A stretch of 33,839 nt of DNA from an uncultured Ruminococcus sp. (GTDB lineage Bacteria > Bacillota > Clostridia > Oscillospirales > Acutalibacteraceae), in the NCBI GenBank assembly GCA_902774325.1, contig CACYIC010000044.1, positions 1 through 33,839 of the forward strand. Reading direction: 5' to 3'. Below, piece after piece: positions 33,789 through 33,839 of this stretch. The notes beneath the pieces were generated by a model that did no database searches, was not told the DNA's origin, and saw nothing but the letters and a program-made list of their open reading frames with translations. The position numbers and the translations under genes were made by a program. Numbering within the stretch: position 1 is the first letter of the stretch; every line of letters begins with the position of its first letter.

Positions 33789-33839
33789 AAAATTTTCCAT
33801 TTTCATTTTTTCATTTTCAATTTAAAAACAGGAGAAGCC

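Overview
The window looks like a chromosomal stretch of a strictly anaerobic Gram-positive gut or rumen bacterium of the Ruminococcus/Oscillospirales type. The evidence is sigma-A promoters with 17-base spacers and strong GGAGG ribosome sites almost everywhere, a T-box leader, an anaerobic ribonucleotide reductase pair with NrdR boxes, a flavodiiron oxygen-scavenging protein, and several exported proteins with dockerin modules, one of them with starch-binding-like modules. Genus and species cannot be fixed from the sequence alone.

Layout. 1-200: promoter and leader of what is probably an rRNA operon running left out of the window. 370-2454: leucine-responsive T-box (specifier CTC), leuA and its terminator. 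2500-7954: two tandem paralogous exported proteins built from SH3-like and Cys-rich zinc-ribbon-like repeats. 8204-8950: a membrane protein. 8951-11420: an accessory pocket with decayed coding remnants, a 3' fragment of a tRNA-Leu, degenerate copies of tRNA 3' ends, an L,D-transpeptidase-like lipoprotein, a wrecked HepT/MntA toxin-antitoxin pair and an intact tRNA-Leu(UAG). 11600-12130: a four-helix-bundle (S23/IVP) gene inside A/T-rich inverted repeats, lying between a consensus promoter and the tRNA-Leu. 12282-13931: a DUF4428/Gln-rich protein and a DUF6935-like protein. 14127-14927: rlmA. 15169-16988: two paralogous cohesin-like exported proteins, the first carrying a dockerin but broken by a lost start codon and an in-frame TAA. 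17151-18938: flavodiiron protein.

19144-22579 is a tightly coupled three-gene operon: a zinc-ribbon membrane protein, a TPM-domain membrane protein whose cytoplasmic tail carries seven Cys in a Ser-Ser-Cys repeat, and a radical SAM/SPASM enzyme. This is the best candidate for an undescribed system, namely radical-SAM modification of a protein tail. 22757-25374 is nrdD-nrdG under tandem NrdR boxes. 25854-27797 is a cyclase-HAD-queH operon.

27929-31890 holds two exported dockerin proteins. One is a SufS-like cysteine desulfurase fold with its catalytic Lys and Cys intact, fused to a signal peptide and a dockerin, which is an unexpected enzyme to send outside the cell. The other is a Sas20-like starch-binding protein. 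32112-33488 is the glycyl-tRNA synthetase gene. The right edge holds simple repeats and palindromes and ends just at a ribosome-site-like sequence. All calls come from reading the sequence; no database search was possible.
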